Below are positions 24,703-33,054 of a DNA stretch of 64,000 bases, piece by piece (within the stretch, counting starts at the first letter, position 1; each line of letters opens with the position of its first letter). Both the position numbers and the translations under genes were made by a program. Location of the stretch: positions 13,150-77,149 of the forward strand of contig LSIG01000008.1 of assembly GCA_001556125.1 (NCBI GenBank). Direction: 5' to 3'. Source of the DNA: Rhizobiales bacterium CCH10-E5. GTDB taxonomy: Bacteria > Pseudomonadota > Alphaproteobacteria > Rhizobiales > Beijerinckiaceae. The notes below the pieces were generated by a model that made no database searches, had not been told where the DNA came from, and saw only the letters and a program-made list of their open reading frames with translations.

Positions 24703-25632
24703 ATGTCCCGCATCGTGACCGTCGCCGCCGCCCAGCTCGGGCCGATCCAGAAGGCCGAGACGCGGGAGCAGGTGGTCGCGCGCATGCTCGCGCTGATGGA
24801 CGACGCGAAGGCGAAGGGCGCGAACCTCATCGTCTATCCGGAACTCGCGCTGACGACCTTCTTCCCGCGCTGGTACCATGAGGATCGCGCCGAGGCCGAT
24901 GCCTGGTTCGAGGCGGCCATGCCCAATCCCGCGGTTCAGCCGCTGTTCGACCGGGCCCGCGCGCATGGCATGGGCATGAGCTTCGGCTATGCCGAGCTGA
25001 CGCCCGAAGGACGGCATTTCAACAGCTCGATCCTGGTCGACAAGAGCGGCACCATCGTCGGCAAGTACCGCAAGATCCATCTGCCGGGCCATGTCGAGTA
25101 CGATCCGACGCGGGCGCATCAGCATCTCGAGAAGCGCTATTTCGAGCCCGGCGATCTCGGCTTCCCGGTCTGGCGGACTATGGGCGGACTGATGGGCATG
25201 TGCATCTGCAACGACCGGCGCTGGCCCGAGACCTATCGCGTGATGGGGCTGCAGGGCGTCGAGATGATCGTCCTCGGCTTCAACACGCCCTCGGTCAACG
25301 GCCACAAGGCGAAGGAGGGGATGGCGCAGCGCCTGTTCCACCATCGCCTGTCGGTGCAGGCGGGCGCCTACCAGAATTCCTGCTGGGTCGTGGCGGTCGC
25401 CAAGGCCGGCAGCGAGGACGGCCACCATCTGATGGGGGGCACGCTGATCGTGAACCCCGACGGCGAGATCGTCGCCGAGCTGGAAGGCGAGGCCGACGGG
25501 GTGATCGTCCACGCCTGCGATCTCGACGACACCCGCTTCGGCAAGCAGACGATCTTCGACTTCAAGATGCACCGGCGGATCGAGCATTACGGGCCGATCA
25601 CCGGCCAGGTCGGCGTGGTCGAGCCGGAGTGA
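24703..25632 (+). CDS. Nitrilase-superfamily amidohydrolase, N-carbamoyl-D-amino acid hydrolase-like
   Basis: 309-residue carbon-nitrogen hydrolase. The catalytic triad is E47 (VYPELALTTFFPRW), K124 (KYRKIHLPGH) and C169 (MCICNDRRWPE). The blocks HLEKRYFEPGDLGFPV and NDRRWPETYRVMGLQG are characteristic of D-carbamoylases, which convert N-carbamoyl-D-amino acids to D-amino acids, CO2 and ammonia. A hydantoinase partner is not visible, so the physiological substrate is open, but ureido-type substrates match the nitrogen theme of the window. The flavin reductase-like gene begins four bases after its stop. Confidence 0.88.
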   Translation: MSRIVTVAAAQLGPIQKAETREQVVARMLALMDDAKAKGANLIVYPELALTTFFPRWYHEDRAEADAWFEAAMPNPAVQPLFDRARAHGMGMSFGYAELTPEGRHFNSSILVDKSGTIVGKYRKIHLPGHVEYDPTRAHQHLEKRYFEPGDLGFPVWRTMGGLMGMCICNDRRWPETYRVMGLQGVEMIVLGFNTPSVNGHKAKEGMAQRLFHHRLSVQAGAYQNSCWVVAVAKAGSEDGHHLMGGTLIVNPDGEIVAELEGEADGVIVHACDLDDTRFGKQTIFDFKMHRRIEHYGPITGQVGVVEPE

Positions 25633-25636
25633 ACCG

Positions 25637-26278
25637 ATGAGCGCCTTCACCGTCGCCTTTTCCGAACTCGCCCCGCGCGATCGCTACAAGCTGCTCTGCG
25701 CCAGCGTGACCCCGCGCCCGATCGCGCTCGTCACCAGCCTGTCGCCGGACGGCGTGGTGAATGCCGCCCCCTTCAGCTTCTTCAACGTCTTCTCCGAGGA
25801 CCCGGCGCTGATCGTGCTCGGGCTGCAGCACCGGCCGGGCAACAATCCGAAAGACACGACCCGCAACATCGCCGGGGCGGGGGAATTCGTCGTCAACCTC
25901 GTCGATGAGGGGATGGCCGAGGCGATGAACATCTGCGCGGTCGATTTCCCGCCCGAGATCAGCGAGATCGACGCGGCGGGGTTATCGCTGAAGCCCGGCG
26001 TCTCGGTCGGCGTGCCGCATATCGCGGAGGCGCCCTTCGCGCTCGAATGCCGCAAGACGATGTCGCTGGTCTTCTCGCCGACGCGCGAGATGCTGATCGG
26101 CGAGGTCGTCCGCATCCATGCCCGCGAGGGCCTCGTCGATCCCGCGACGCTGCGCGTCAGCCTGGACGATTACAAGCCGGTCGGGCGGATGTTCGGCGAT
26201 GGCTATGCGCGCCAAAACGACCGTTTCGACCTGACGCGTGGCACCTATGCGGAGTGGCTGGCGCAGCGCCAGGGCTGA
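25637..26278 (+). CDS. Flavin reductase-like FMN-binding split-barrel protein
   Basis: 213-residue cytosolic flavoprotein of the flavin reductase-like family. The split-barrel core runs from about 15 to 175: ASVTPRPIALVTSLSPDGVVN, APFSFFNVFSEDPALIVLG, then KDTTRNI and FVVNLVDEGMAEAMN. The long form with a C-terminal YKPVGRMFGDGYARQNDRFDL segment resembles the subgroup often found with catabolic genes. It is translationally close to the carbamoylase-like gene (four-base gap), suggesting a shared operon. Whether it reduces flavin for a monooxygenase or acts alone is unknown. Confidence 0.87.
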   Translation: MSAFTVAFSELAPRDRYKLLCASVTPRPIALVTSLSPDGVVNAAPFSFFNVFSEDPALIVLGLQHRPGNNPKDTTRNIAGAGEFVVNLVDEGMAEAMNICAVDFPPEISEIDAAGLSLKPGVSVGVPHIAEAPFALECRKTMSLVFSPTREMLIGEVVRIHAREGLVDPATLRVSLDDYKPVGRMFGDGYARQNDRFDLTRGTYAEWLAQRQG

Positions 26279-26299
26279 GTCCGCCTTTGCGGAAGGCTG

Positions 26300-26845
26300 T
26301 CAGGCTTTCGGTTTCTGCCCCGGACGGAAGGCCACGATCACCGCCGGGTCGGTCTCCAGGTAGGGACCCTCGATCAGGTCGATGCAGTAGGGGATCGCCG
26401 GCATGACCGCATCGAGGCATTCCGCGATGGCGCGCGGACGGCCGGGGAGATTGACGATCAGGCTGCGGCCGCGAATGCCGGCGGTCTGCCGCGAGAGGAT
26501 CGCGGTCGGCACCTTGGCGAGACTGACCTGCCGCATCAATTCGCCGAAACCCGGCATCGGCTTCTCGACGACATCCTCGGTGGCCTCCGGCGTGACATCG
26601 CGCGGGGCAGGGCCGGTTCCCCCGGTGGTGACGATCAGGCAGCAGCCCTCGCTGTCCGCCAGCTCGATCAGGGTCTGCGCGATCAGGGCGCGGTCGTCGG
26701 GGATGACGCGGGCGACCGGCGTCCAGGGCGAGGTCAGCGCCTTCTCGAGATAGGCCCTGATGGCGGGGCCACCCTCGTCTTCGTAGACCCCTGCCGAGGC
26801 GCGGTCCGAAACCGTGACGATACCGATCCTGATGCCGACGTCCAT
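26300..26845 (-). CDS. mogA: Molybdopterin adenylyltransferase MogA/MoaB family
   Basis: Adenylylates molybdopterin before molybdenum insertion in molybdenum cofactor synthesis, 181 residues. The MogA fold is plain: IGIVTVSDRASAGVYEDEGG at the N-terminus, the binding motif LIVTTGGTGPAPRDVTPEAT in the middle, and LIVNLPGRPRAIAECLDAV near the end. ATG 26845 is chosen because GGAGGG lies upstream and the fold begins at once; an open frame further upstream has no supporting signal. Convergent with the flavin reductase gene. No other cofactor gene is adjacent. Confidence 0.92.
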   Translation of the reverse strand: MDVGIRIGIVTVSDRASAGVYEDEGGPAIRAYLEKALTSPWTPVARVIPDDRALIAQTLIELADSEGCCLIVTTGGTGPAPRDVTPEATEDVVEKPMPGFGELMRQVSLAKVPTAILSRQTAGIRGRSLIVNLPGRPRAIAECLDAVMPAIPYCIDLIEGPYLETDPAVIVAFRPGQKPKA

Positions 26846-26894
26846 GTCCTGCCCTCCACTGCTGTCGGGCGCAGATGTGGCCGATCGCGATGCC

Positions 26895-28046
26895 TTACGC
26901 CACCGTTTTCGCCCGCTTCCGCTGCAGCTGAGTGCGAAGCGCGCGCAAGCCCTGGCGCAGGCGGGCCGCACCCTCCGGCAGGCCCGGCTCCGGCTCGCCC
27001 AGCCGGATCAGGGCATTGCCCATCTCCCGGCGCTCGCCCCAGACATAGGTGCCGGCATCGACCCCGTCGCCCGCACCGCTGTCGAAGACGGCGGGCGGCG
27101 TGCCGGCGAAATCCGCCTGCAACATCGCGATCGTCAGGGCCCGTCCGGGGGAATGGCGCGCCTGCGTCTCGTCATAGGCGATCTTCAGGAAATGCCGGGT
27201 GCCGGCACTCTCGATCAGAAGGCCCATCGCCAGCGGCTGCCCGTCGAGCAGCAGCATGTCGAGCTGGAGTGCGTCGGTGGCGGCGAATTGCGCGGCCAGG
27301 CTGTCGAAATAGGCCTGCGCCTGCGGCAGCCTCGCGATTGCCGTTCCGGCGGCGCCCTTCCAGCCCGCGGCCTCCAGCGCCAGAAACTGCGGCAGCGCCT
27401 CGCGCGCCTCCACGCCGCGCAGCCGTCGGAAGGTCAGCACGCCGTGTTTCCCGACAGCGCGGAACTGCTGCATTCGTTTCTTGTAGCTCTGGCCGAGAGC
27501 CCGGCGCAGATAGCGCTCGGCATCGTCGCCGGCTTGCGGCAGCATCATCGGGCGCTGCCAGCGCTCGCTGGTCGAGAGGCGGCTGCCCGTGACGCGGCAG
27601 GCCTCCTGCAAGGCCGCGAAGCCGAAGCCTTGCAGCGGCAGCAATGGCAGGGCCAGGGTCCGGGGCAGGTCGGTCGCCGCCAGGACATGCCGCAGCATCG
27701 CCTGCATGGCGTCCTCGCCATGGTCGGCGTCGAGGACGGGGAGGGAGGAAACTTCGTAGAGCGGCAGCAGCGGTGCCGTCAGAGCGGGGGCAAAGCCGGT
27801 GCGCCAGTCGCGCTGGCGGCGCAGCGCCCAAAGGCCGGTCAGTCGCTCGGAGCCCAGCGCCTCGCTGAGCCATGCCGCGAGAATGACGATGCGGTCCTCC
27901 GGCACCACGACGCGCGCGGCTGCGATCGCCGCCGGCGACATATGCGGGTTGGGCTCGAGCGAGCGAGCAGCGAGTGCGGCGAAGGCCGCCGCATAGGCGG
28001 GGTAGTCGGCCGCGCCGATGCGCCTGACGACGATGCCGGAGGTCAC
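26895..28046 (-). CDS. GNAT-type acyltransferase (CelD/FemAB-like)
   Basis: 383-residue cytosolic protein with a C-terminal GNAT fold of the BcsL/CelD-like class (Acetyltransf_6). The most family-like part is about 195-340: LGQSYKKRMQQFRAVGKHGV, LALEAAGWKGAAGTAI, MGLLIESAGTRHFLKIAYDE, with SPGRALTIAML at the acyl-CoA position. The C-terminus is basic. The start overlaps the FlhB-like stop by four bases (ATGA), so the gene is the third cistron after fliK and the FlhB-like gene. The substrate is unknown; such enzymes modify surface polysaccharides or aminoacylate peptide chains. Confidence 0.75.
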   Translation of the reverse strand: MTSGIVVRRIGAADYPAYAAAFAALAARSLEPNPHMSPAAIAAARVVVPEDRIVILAAWLSEALGSERLTGLWALRRQRDWRTGFAPALTAPLLPLYEVSSLPVLDADHGEDAMQAMLRHVLAATDLPRTLALPLLPLQGFGFAALQEACRVTGSRLSTSERWQRPMMLPQAGDDAERYLRRALGQSYKKRMQQFRAVGKHGVLTFRRLRGVEAREALPQFLALEAAGWKGAAGTAIARLPQAQAYFDSLAAQFAATDALQLDMLLLDGQPLAMGLLIESAGTRHFLKIAYDETQARHSPGRALTIAMLQADFAGTPPAVFDSGAGDGVDAGTYVWGERREMGNALIRLGEPEPGLPEGAARLRQGLRALRTQLQRKRAKTVA

Positions 28047-28336
28047 ACCGAGCCACCCTCGCGCCGGGGCCGGCCGAGTTCGCCACGCAGCGAGAGCACG
28101 AAGGCGATGACCTGCGCCGTGGCCCGGTAGAGCTCCTCCGGGATCTGGTCGTCGAGTTCGACCGCCGAGAGCGCCTGGGCCAGAACCGCATTTTCCTCCA
28201 CCGCGACGCCATGGGCGCGACCGGTCTCGACGATGCGCTCGGCCAGTTCGCCTCGGCCCTTGGCCGTGACGCGCGGCGCGCTCTCGCCGTCATATTCGAG
28301 AGCCACCGCGATCCGCGGGCGGGGGGGTATCGTCAT
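28043..28336 (-). CDS. FlhB C-terminal domain homologue (FlhX-like), no membrane part
   Basis: 97-residue protein matching only the cytosolic C-terminal domain of the flagellar export switch FlhB: RIAVALEYD, APRVTAKGRGELAERIVE, VEENAVLAQALSAVELDDQI, PEELYRATAQVIAFVLSLR. The autocleavage motif NPTH that precedes this domain in FlhB is absent, as are the four transmembrane helices. Such FlhX/YlqH-type proteins may stand in for the cleaved FlhB tail. Start and stop overlap the neighbours by four bases each, so it is translated with the FliK-like and GNAT genes. Confidence 0.85.
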   Translation of the reverse strand: MTIPPRPRIAVALEYDGESAPRVTAKGRGELAERIVETGRAHGVAVEENAVLAQALSAVELDDQIPEELYRATAQVIAFVLSLRGELGRPRREGGSV

Positions 28337-29922
28337 GACAGGCGATCCAGAAACTGCCCGGCGGTGGGCTGGGCGATCCGCGGTTGGCCGGTGTGGATGT
28401 CGATGGCGCGGTTCTCGAAGCGGGCCTCGGCGAGGGCCGCCTCCAGCCCCGGCGCGGCGCCGCGCAGCACGCGGCTGGTGTCCTCGCGCTCGGCCCAGAG
28501 CGTGATGCCGACGCTGCGGCCCTGCAGCGTGACGACGCCCTGAAGCGGCCCGAGCGGTTCGACATCGAGCGCGAAGCGGACCCGCCAGAGCGGTCCCGCG
28601 GCAGCGTCCGTCTCCCGGCGCGGCGGCTCCCTCTCGATCTGGAGCGGCAGCATCGTCGCGCCCTGCTGAAGCGCGACCGGCAGTTCGGTCAGCCAGCGCT
28701 GCGGCTGCGGCGCCTCGGCGCGCGGCCCTTCCGCGGGCAGCGAGGCGTATTGGGACAGAGTGATCCGATCCAGCGCCGACTCGGTCTGCTCCAGCAGCGT
28801 GCGGACGACGCTAAGAGGCGTATCGCCCCCGCCGAGGCTCGCTTCGGCGAGCGGAGGCGGGATCAGCGGGCCGTCGCGGCGCGGCGGCGGCGGCTTCGCA
28901 GCGGGCTCGCCCGTCGGCAAGGGCAGGAGATCGGCTGGCAGCGCCCTGCCCGTCTTGGCAGGGAGCGCGGTCTCGGGCGGTGACAGCGCCTGCATCAGCG
29001 GAGCGAGACTGTCGCGCAGAGTCTGGAGATTGGCCTTGAGATCGCCCTGAGGCGGCGGGGGACGGCCCTGCGCCTGCCGCGCCTCGAGAAAGAGGCCCGA
29101 GCCCTGGACGGCCGCCTTCAGCGCCGGCGCGGTAATGGGGCGGCGATCGATCGGCAGGGCCTGCGCGAGGACGCGCTCGATCAGGGTTAGGACCGGGCGT
29201 GGCAAGGCAAGGGCGACGTTGCCGGCGGACAAGGCGCGCATATTGGCGAGAAGCGGCGCGAGGCTGTCCTGGCCCGCCAGCGCCGGGCCGAGCAGCGGCC
29301 CGGCCTGGGCACGAGGAGATGCGGCCTGCAGTGTTGCAGGTGGGTCGGCGAGGGGCGACGCCGTGGTCGCCGCCACGGGAGCGGATCGAGCGGACAGGCC
29401 TTGGGGTGCAACCGAAGCCGCAGGGCCCGCAAGTGTCGCCGCTGTGGTTGCAGGCTGGTTACTGCCGGATGCGGGCACGCTAAGGCTCGGCGGTGCCTGC
29501 GATGTGCCGGGGGCTGGCTGGGGGGCAGGCGAGGGCGCGAAGAGAGAAAGGGGCGCTCCTGACTGCGTCTCGCCATGGAGGGCCGGAAGCGCTGTCGGAG
29601 CGCTTTGCGGGCCGACGGCGGGAGGCGGACGGACCTCCACCAGCGTCGCCTGCAGGGCGGCAGGGGTGCGGCCGTTTGGCGGCGCCGGGTCGAACCTCAG
29701 GACGAGCGTCGCACCGGGCTGCAGAGTGGCCTGCCTGGCGACCGGGCCGGAGACGACGAGCGAGAAGGTCTCCTGGCCGAGCTGGGCGGTCGCCGTGCCG
29801 TCGCCCGCCAGCGCGAGCAGCCGCGCCTCCACCGTCCGACCCGCGACGAGGCCGGAGGCGGGCGCGAGCGCCTGCAGCAGCGTGGCCAGCGACTGGCTCT
29901 GGGCGAGGGTGGCGAGGTTCAT
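28333..29922 (-). CDS. fliK: Flagellar hook-length control protein FliK-like
   Basis: 529-residue Ala/Pro-rich protein. An N-terminal segment (about 1-110) is followed by a long low-complexity region and a conserved C-terminal domain (about 415-525) with WLTELPVALQQGATMLPLQI, WRVRFALDVEPLGPLQGVV and LWAEREDTSRVLRGAAPGLE, the FliK/Flg_hook substrate-switch domain. FliK measures hook length and switches export specificity through the FlhB C-terminus, so its pairing with an FlhB-tail protein is meaningful. ATG 29922 is chosen because the upstream codons show no homology. No hook or basal body gene is in the window. Confidence 0.82.
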   Translation of the reverse strand: MNLATLAQSQSLATLLQALAPASGLVAGRTVEARLLALAGDGTATAQLGQETFSLVVSGPVARQATLQPGATLVLRFDPAPPNGRTPAALQATLVEVRPPPAVGPQSAPTALPALHGETQSGAPLSLFAPSPAPQPAPGTSQAPPSLSVPASGSNQPATTAATLAGPAASVAPQGLSARSAPVAATTASPLADPPATLQAASPRAQAGPLLGPALAGQDSLAPLLANMRALSAGNVALALPRPVLTLIERVLAQALPIDRRPITAPALKAAVQGSGLFLEARQAQGRPPPPQGDLKANLQTLRDSLAPLMQALSPPETALPAKTGRALPADLLPLPTGEPAAKPPPPRRDGPLIPPPLAEASLGGGDTPLSVVRTLLEQTESALDRITLSQYASLPAEGPRAEAPQPQRWLTELPVALQQGATMLPLQIEREPPRRETDAAAGPLWRVRFALDVEPLGPLQGVVTLQGRSVGITLWAEREDTSRVLRGAAPGLEAALAEARFENRAIDIHTGQPRIAQPTAGQFLDRLS

Positions 29923-30134
29923 CGGCTCCGGCCATCGGATCGAGCGCGAGCGTGGCACGAAAGGTTAAGCATTTCCTTGCACTTGGCCGGGGACTTCCGC
30001 TGCCGTCGGGCCTGCGCTCGCGTGCCTTGCAGGGCGCGGCTGCACGCAGCGTGCTGGCGGGAGGGGCGGGGCTGGGGCAGGCTGCCCGCAGGCCCGGATC
30101 GTCGGCGGGCCGATCGCCTGAAGGGAGCGTTTCG

Positions 30135-31148
30135 ATGGAATACCGCCAGCTCGGCCGGTCCGGCCTCAAGGTGTCGCCGATCTGCCTGGGCACGATGATG
30201 TTCGGCGGCGCCACCGACGAGGTCGCCTCCCGCGCCATCGTCGATCACGCCCGCGAGGCCGGCATCAACTTCATCGACACGGCCGACGCCTACAGCGACG
30301 GCCGCTCCGAGGAGATCACCGGGCGGGCGATCGCCGCGCAGCGGCACGACTGGGTGCTGGCGACCAAGGTCGCCAATCCGATGGGAGCAGGTCCCAACCG
30401 CGCCGGGCTCTCGCGCAAATGGCTGATCCAGGCCTGCGACGACAGCCTGCGCCGGCTCGGCACCGACTTCATCGACATCTACTATCTGCACAAGGAAGAT
30501 CATGCGACGCCGCTGGCGGAAACGGTCCGCGCGCTCGGGGATCTCGTGCGGCAGGGCAAGATCCGGCATTTCGGCGTGTCGAACTACCGCTCCTGGCGGG
30601 TCGCCGAGATCTGCCGGCTCTGCGACGAACTCGGGATCGACCGGCCGGTCGTCAGCCAACCCTATTACAACGCGATGAACCGCATGCCCGAGGTCGAGCA
30701 CCTCCCGGCCTGCGGCTATTACGGGCTCGGCGTCGCGTCCTACTCGCCGCTGGCGCGGGGCGTGCTGACGGGGAAATACGCCCCCGGCGAGGCGCCGCAG
30801 CAGGGCACACGCGCCGCGAGGGGCGACAAGCGCATCCTGCAGACGGAGTGGCGCGAGGAGAGCCTCGTGATCGCGCAGACAATCAAGCAGCATGCCGAGG
30901 CGCGCGGCATGACCACGATCCAGTTCGCAGTGGGCTGGGTGCTGAACAACCGCTTCCTGACGGCCGCCATCGCCGGCCCGCGCACGCTCGAGCAGTGGCA
31001 GGCCTATCTGGCGGCGCTCGACATCACTTTCACGCCCGAGGACGAGGCGCTGATCGACCGTCTGGTGCCGGCGGGCCACCCCTCGACGCCGGGCTACAGC
31101 GACCCCGCCTACCCGATCGAGGGGCGGCCGACGCGCACGGCTGCGTGA
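30135..31148 (+). CDS. Aldo/keto reductase
   Basis: NADPH-dependent oxidoreductase of the aldo-keto reductase superfamily, TIM barrel, 337 residues. The catalytic tetrad is D48 and Y53 (FIDTADAYSDGRSEE), K78 (LATKVANP) and H119 (YYLHKED). The cofactor segment AVGWVLNNRFLTAAIAGPRT lies near residue 270. It resembles the YajO/IolS-type group acting on aldehydes or sugars. ATG 30135 follows AAGGGAG. Divergent from fliK across 212 bases, in which I see no clear regulatory palindrome. Specific substrate not predictable. Confidence 0.9.
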   Translation: MEYRQLGRSGLKVSPICLGTMMFGGATDEVASRAIVDHAREAGINFIDTADAYSDGRSEEITGRAIAAQRHDWVLATKVANPMGAGPNRAGLSRKWLIQACDDSLRRLGTDFIDIYYLHKEDHATPLAETVRALGDLVRQGKIRHFGVSNYRSWRVAEICRLCDELGIDRPVVSQPYYNAMNRMPEVEHLPACGYYGLGVASYSPLARGVLTGKYAPGEAPQQGTRAARGDKRILQTEWREESLVIAQTIKQHAEARGMTTIQFAVGWVLNNRFLTAAIAGPRTLEQWQAYLAALDITFTPEDEALIDRLVPAGHPSTPGYSDPAYPIEGRPTRTAA

Positions 31149-31235
31149 GCGGGCGGCCCGGCATTTGCCTTGTCGCTGTGTCGCACCTAACTGAGCGCGG
31201 TCGCGCCGGCTGAGGGCGCAGGCGGGAGGTGCGGA

Positions 31236-33044
31236 ATGGCGGCCGAAGGACTCACGGGCGATCTGATCAAGGTGGTGAGCCTGCTGGGTGCCGGCGTGGT
31301 CGCCGTGCCGCTGTTCCGGCGGCTCGGGCTCGGCTCCGTGCTGGGCTATTTCACCGCCGGCCTCGCCATCGGCCCCTATGGCGTGGGCCTGTTTCCGAAC
31401 CCCGAATCCGTGCTGCACGTCGCCGAACTCGGCGTGGTGATGTTCCTCTTCATCATCGGGCTCGAGATGCAGCCCTCACGATTGTGGAACTTGCGGCGCG
31501 AGATTTTCGGCCTCGGCGTGTCGCAGGTGGTCCTCTGCGGCACCTTGTTGACAGGCGTCGGCTATGCCTATGGCCTGCCGCTGCCGGCCGCCTTCATTGC
31601 CGGAATGGGCTTCGTCCTGTCATCCACCGCGGTCGTCATGCAGATGCTGAACGAGCGCGGCGAAAGTTCGACGCCGCAGGGCCAGCAGGCGGTCTCGATC
31701 CTGCTGCTGGAGGATCTCGCCATCGTGCCGTTGCTGGCGGTGGTGGCGCTGTTGGCGCCGGCCTCCTCGGCGCAGAGCAATGGCTGGCTCTCGGTCGGCA
31801 TCGCGGCGGCCGCCGTCGCCGGGCTCGTCATCGCTGGGCGCTATCTGCTGAATCCGATGTTCCGTCTGCTGGCGCTCGCCCATGCGCGCGAGGTGATGAC
31901 GGCCGCCGCGCTGCTGGTCGTGCTCGGCTCGGCGCTGACGATGCAGCTCAGCGGGCTCTCCATGGCGATGGGGGCCTTCCTCGCCGGTGTGCTGCTCTCG
32001 GAGTCGAGCTTCCGGCATCAGCTCGAGGCCGATATCGAGCCTTTCCGCGGCATCCTGCTCGGGTTGTTTTTCCTGGCCGTCGGCATGTCGCTCGATCTCG
32101 GCGTCATCGCCCGCAACTGGATGCTGATCGGTTTTGCCGTGATCGCCTTCATGAGCGTCAAGGCACTCGGCATCTTCATCGTCGCCAAGGTGTCCGGTTC
32201 GCGGACGCGCGAGGCGGTGACGCGGGTCGCGCTGTTCTCGCAGGGCGGCGAGTTCGCCTTCGTGCTCTACTCGGCCGCCGCCTCGGCCGGCATCTTCGAT
32301 GCCCAGACCAATGCGGTGGCGAGCGCCACGGTCATCCTCTCGATGGCGCTGACACCGCTGCTGGTGCTGGCGCTCGACCGCTTTCTGCCGCCGGAGGAGA
32401 CCTCTCTCGACGGCGTCGACCTCGCCGACGGGCTCAATGGCCGCGCGCTGATCATCGGTTTCGGCCGCTTCGGTCAGGTTGCCTCGCAGGCCCTGCTCGC
32501 GCGGGGTTTCAGCGTCTCGATCATCGAGGTCGATGTCGAACTGATCCAGGCGGCGGCCGGTTTCGGCTTCAAGGTGCATTACGGCGACGGCACGCGGCCC
32601 GAGATCCTGCATGCGTCGGGGGCCGAGCGGGCCGAGGTGATCCTGGTCTGCGTCGACGACCGCGAGACGAGCAACCGCATCGTCGCCGTGGCGCAGGAGG
32701 CGTTCCCGCACGCCAAGCTGTTCGTTCGCGCCTATGACCGTGGTCATGCGATGGATCTGATCCGGGCCGGGGTCGAGTACCAGATCCGCGAAACCTTCGA
32801 ATCGGCCATGTCCTTCGGCACGGCGGTGCTGCTCGGCATGGGCGTGCCGGAGCAGGAGGCGGCCGAGATCGCCGAGGACGTCCGCAGGCGCGATGCGGAG
32901 CGCCTCGACCTTCAGGTCGCCAGCGACAACTATGCTGGCGTCAGCCTGATCCGTGGCAATGCGCCGGTGCCGGCTCCGCTGACCAAGCCGAAGACCGCCG
33001 GCAAGATCCACGGCAACGTCCCGGACGATCTCGGCGACATCTGA
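31236..33044 (+). CDS. KefB/KefC-type monovalent cation:proton antiporter
   Basis: Inner-membrane CPA2-family antiporter, 602 residues. About 12 helices occupy residues 1-390, with the FVLSSTAVVMQML and LLLEDLAIVPLLAV motifs and FLAGVLLSESSFRHQLEADI of the exchange core. A cytosolic RCK/TrkA-N domain follows (about 400-525): ALIIGFGRFGQVASQALLARG with the dinucleotide-binding GxGxxG, then YGDGTRPEILHASG. The C-terminal 70 residues are not strongly conserved. It likely exports potassium or sodium for pH or electrophile protection. No KefF/KefG ancillary subunit is adjacent. Confidence 0.9.
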   Translation: MAAEGLTGDLIKVVSLLGAGVVAVPLFRRLGLGSVLGYFTAGLAIGPYGVGLFPNPESVLHVAELGVVMFLFIIGLEMQPSRLWNLRREIFGLGVSQVVLCGTLLTGVGYAYGLPLPAAFIAGMGFVLSSTAVVMQMLNERGESSTPQGQQAVSILLLEDLAIVPLLAVVALLAPASSAQSNGWLSVGIAAAAVAGLVIAGRYLLNPMFRLLALAHAREVMTAAALLVVLGSALTMQLSGLSMAMGAFLAGVLLSESSFRHQLEADIEPFRGILLGLFFLAVGMSLDLGVIARNWMLIGFAVIAFMSVKALGIFIVAKVSGSRTREAVTRVALFSQGGEFAFVLYSAAASAGIFDAQTNAVASATVILSMALTPLLVLALDRFLPPEETSLDGVDLADGLNGRALIIGFGRFGQVASQALLARGFSVSIIEVDVELIQAAAGFGFKVHYGDGTRPEILHASGAERAEVILVCVDDRETSNRIVAVAQEAFPHAKLFVRAYDRGHAMDLIRAGVEYQIRETFESAMSFGTAVLLGMGVPEQEAAEIAEDVRRRDAERLDLQVASDNYAGVSLIRGNAPVPAPLTKPKTAGKIHGNVPDDLGDI

Positions 33045-33054
33045 GAGGATGGGA

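Noticed and set aside
31229..32737. 502-codon frame overlapping the KefC-type antiporter
   Set aside because: Arg/Ala/Gly-rich +1 shadow of a well-defined membrane protein.
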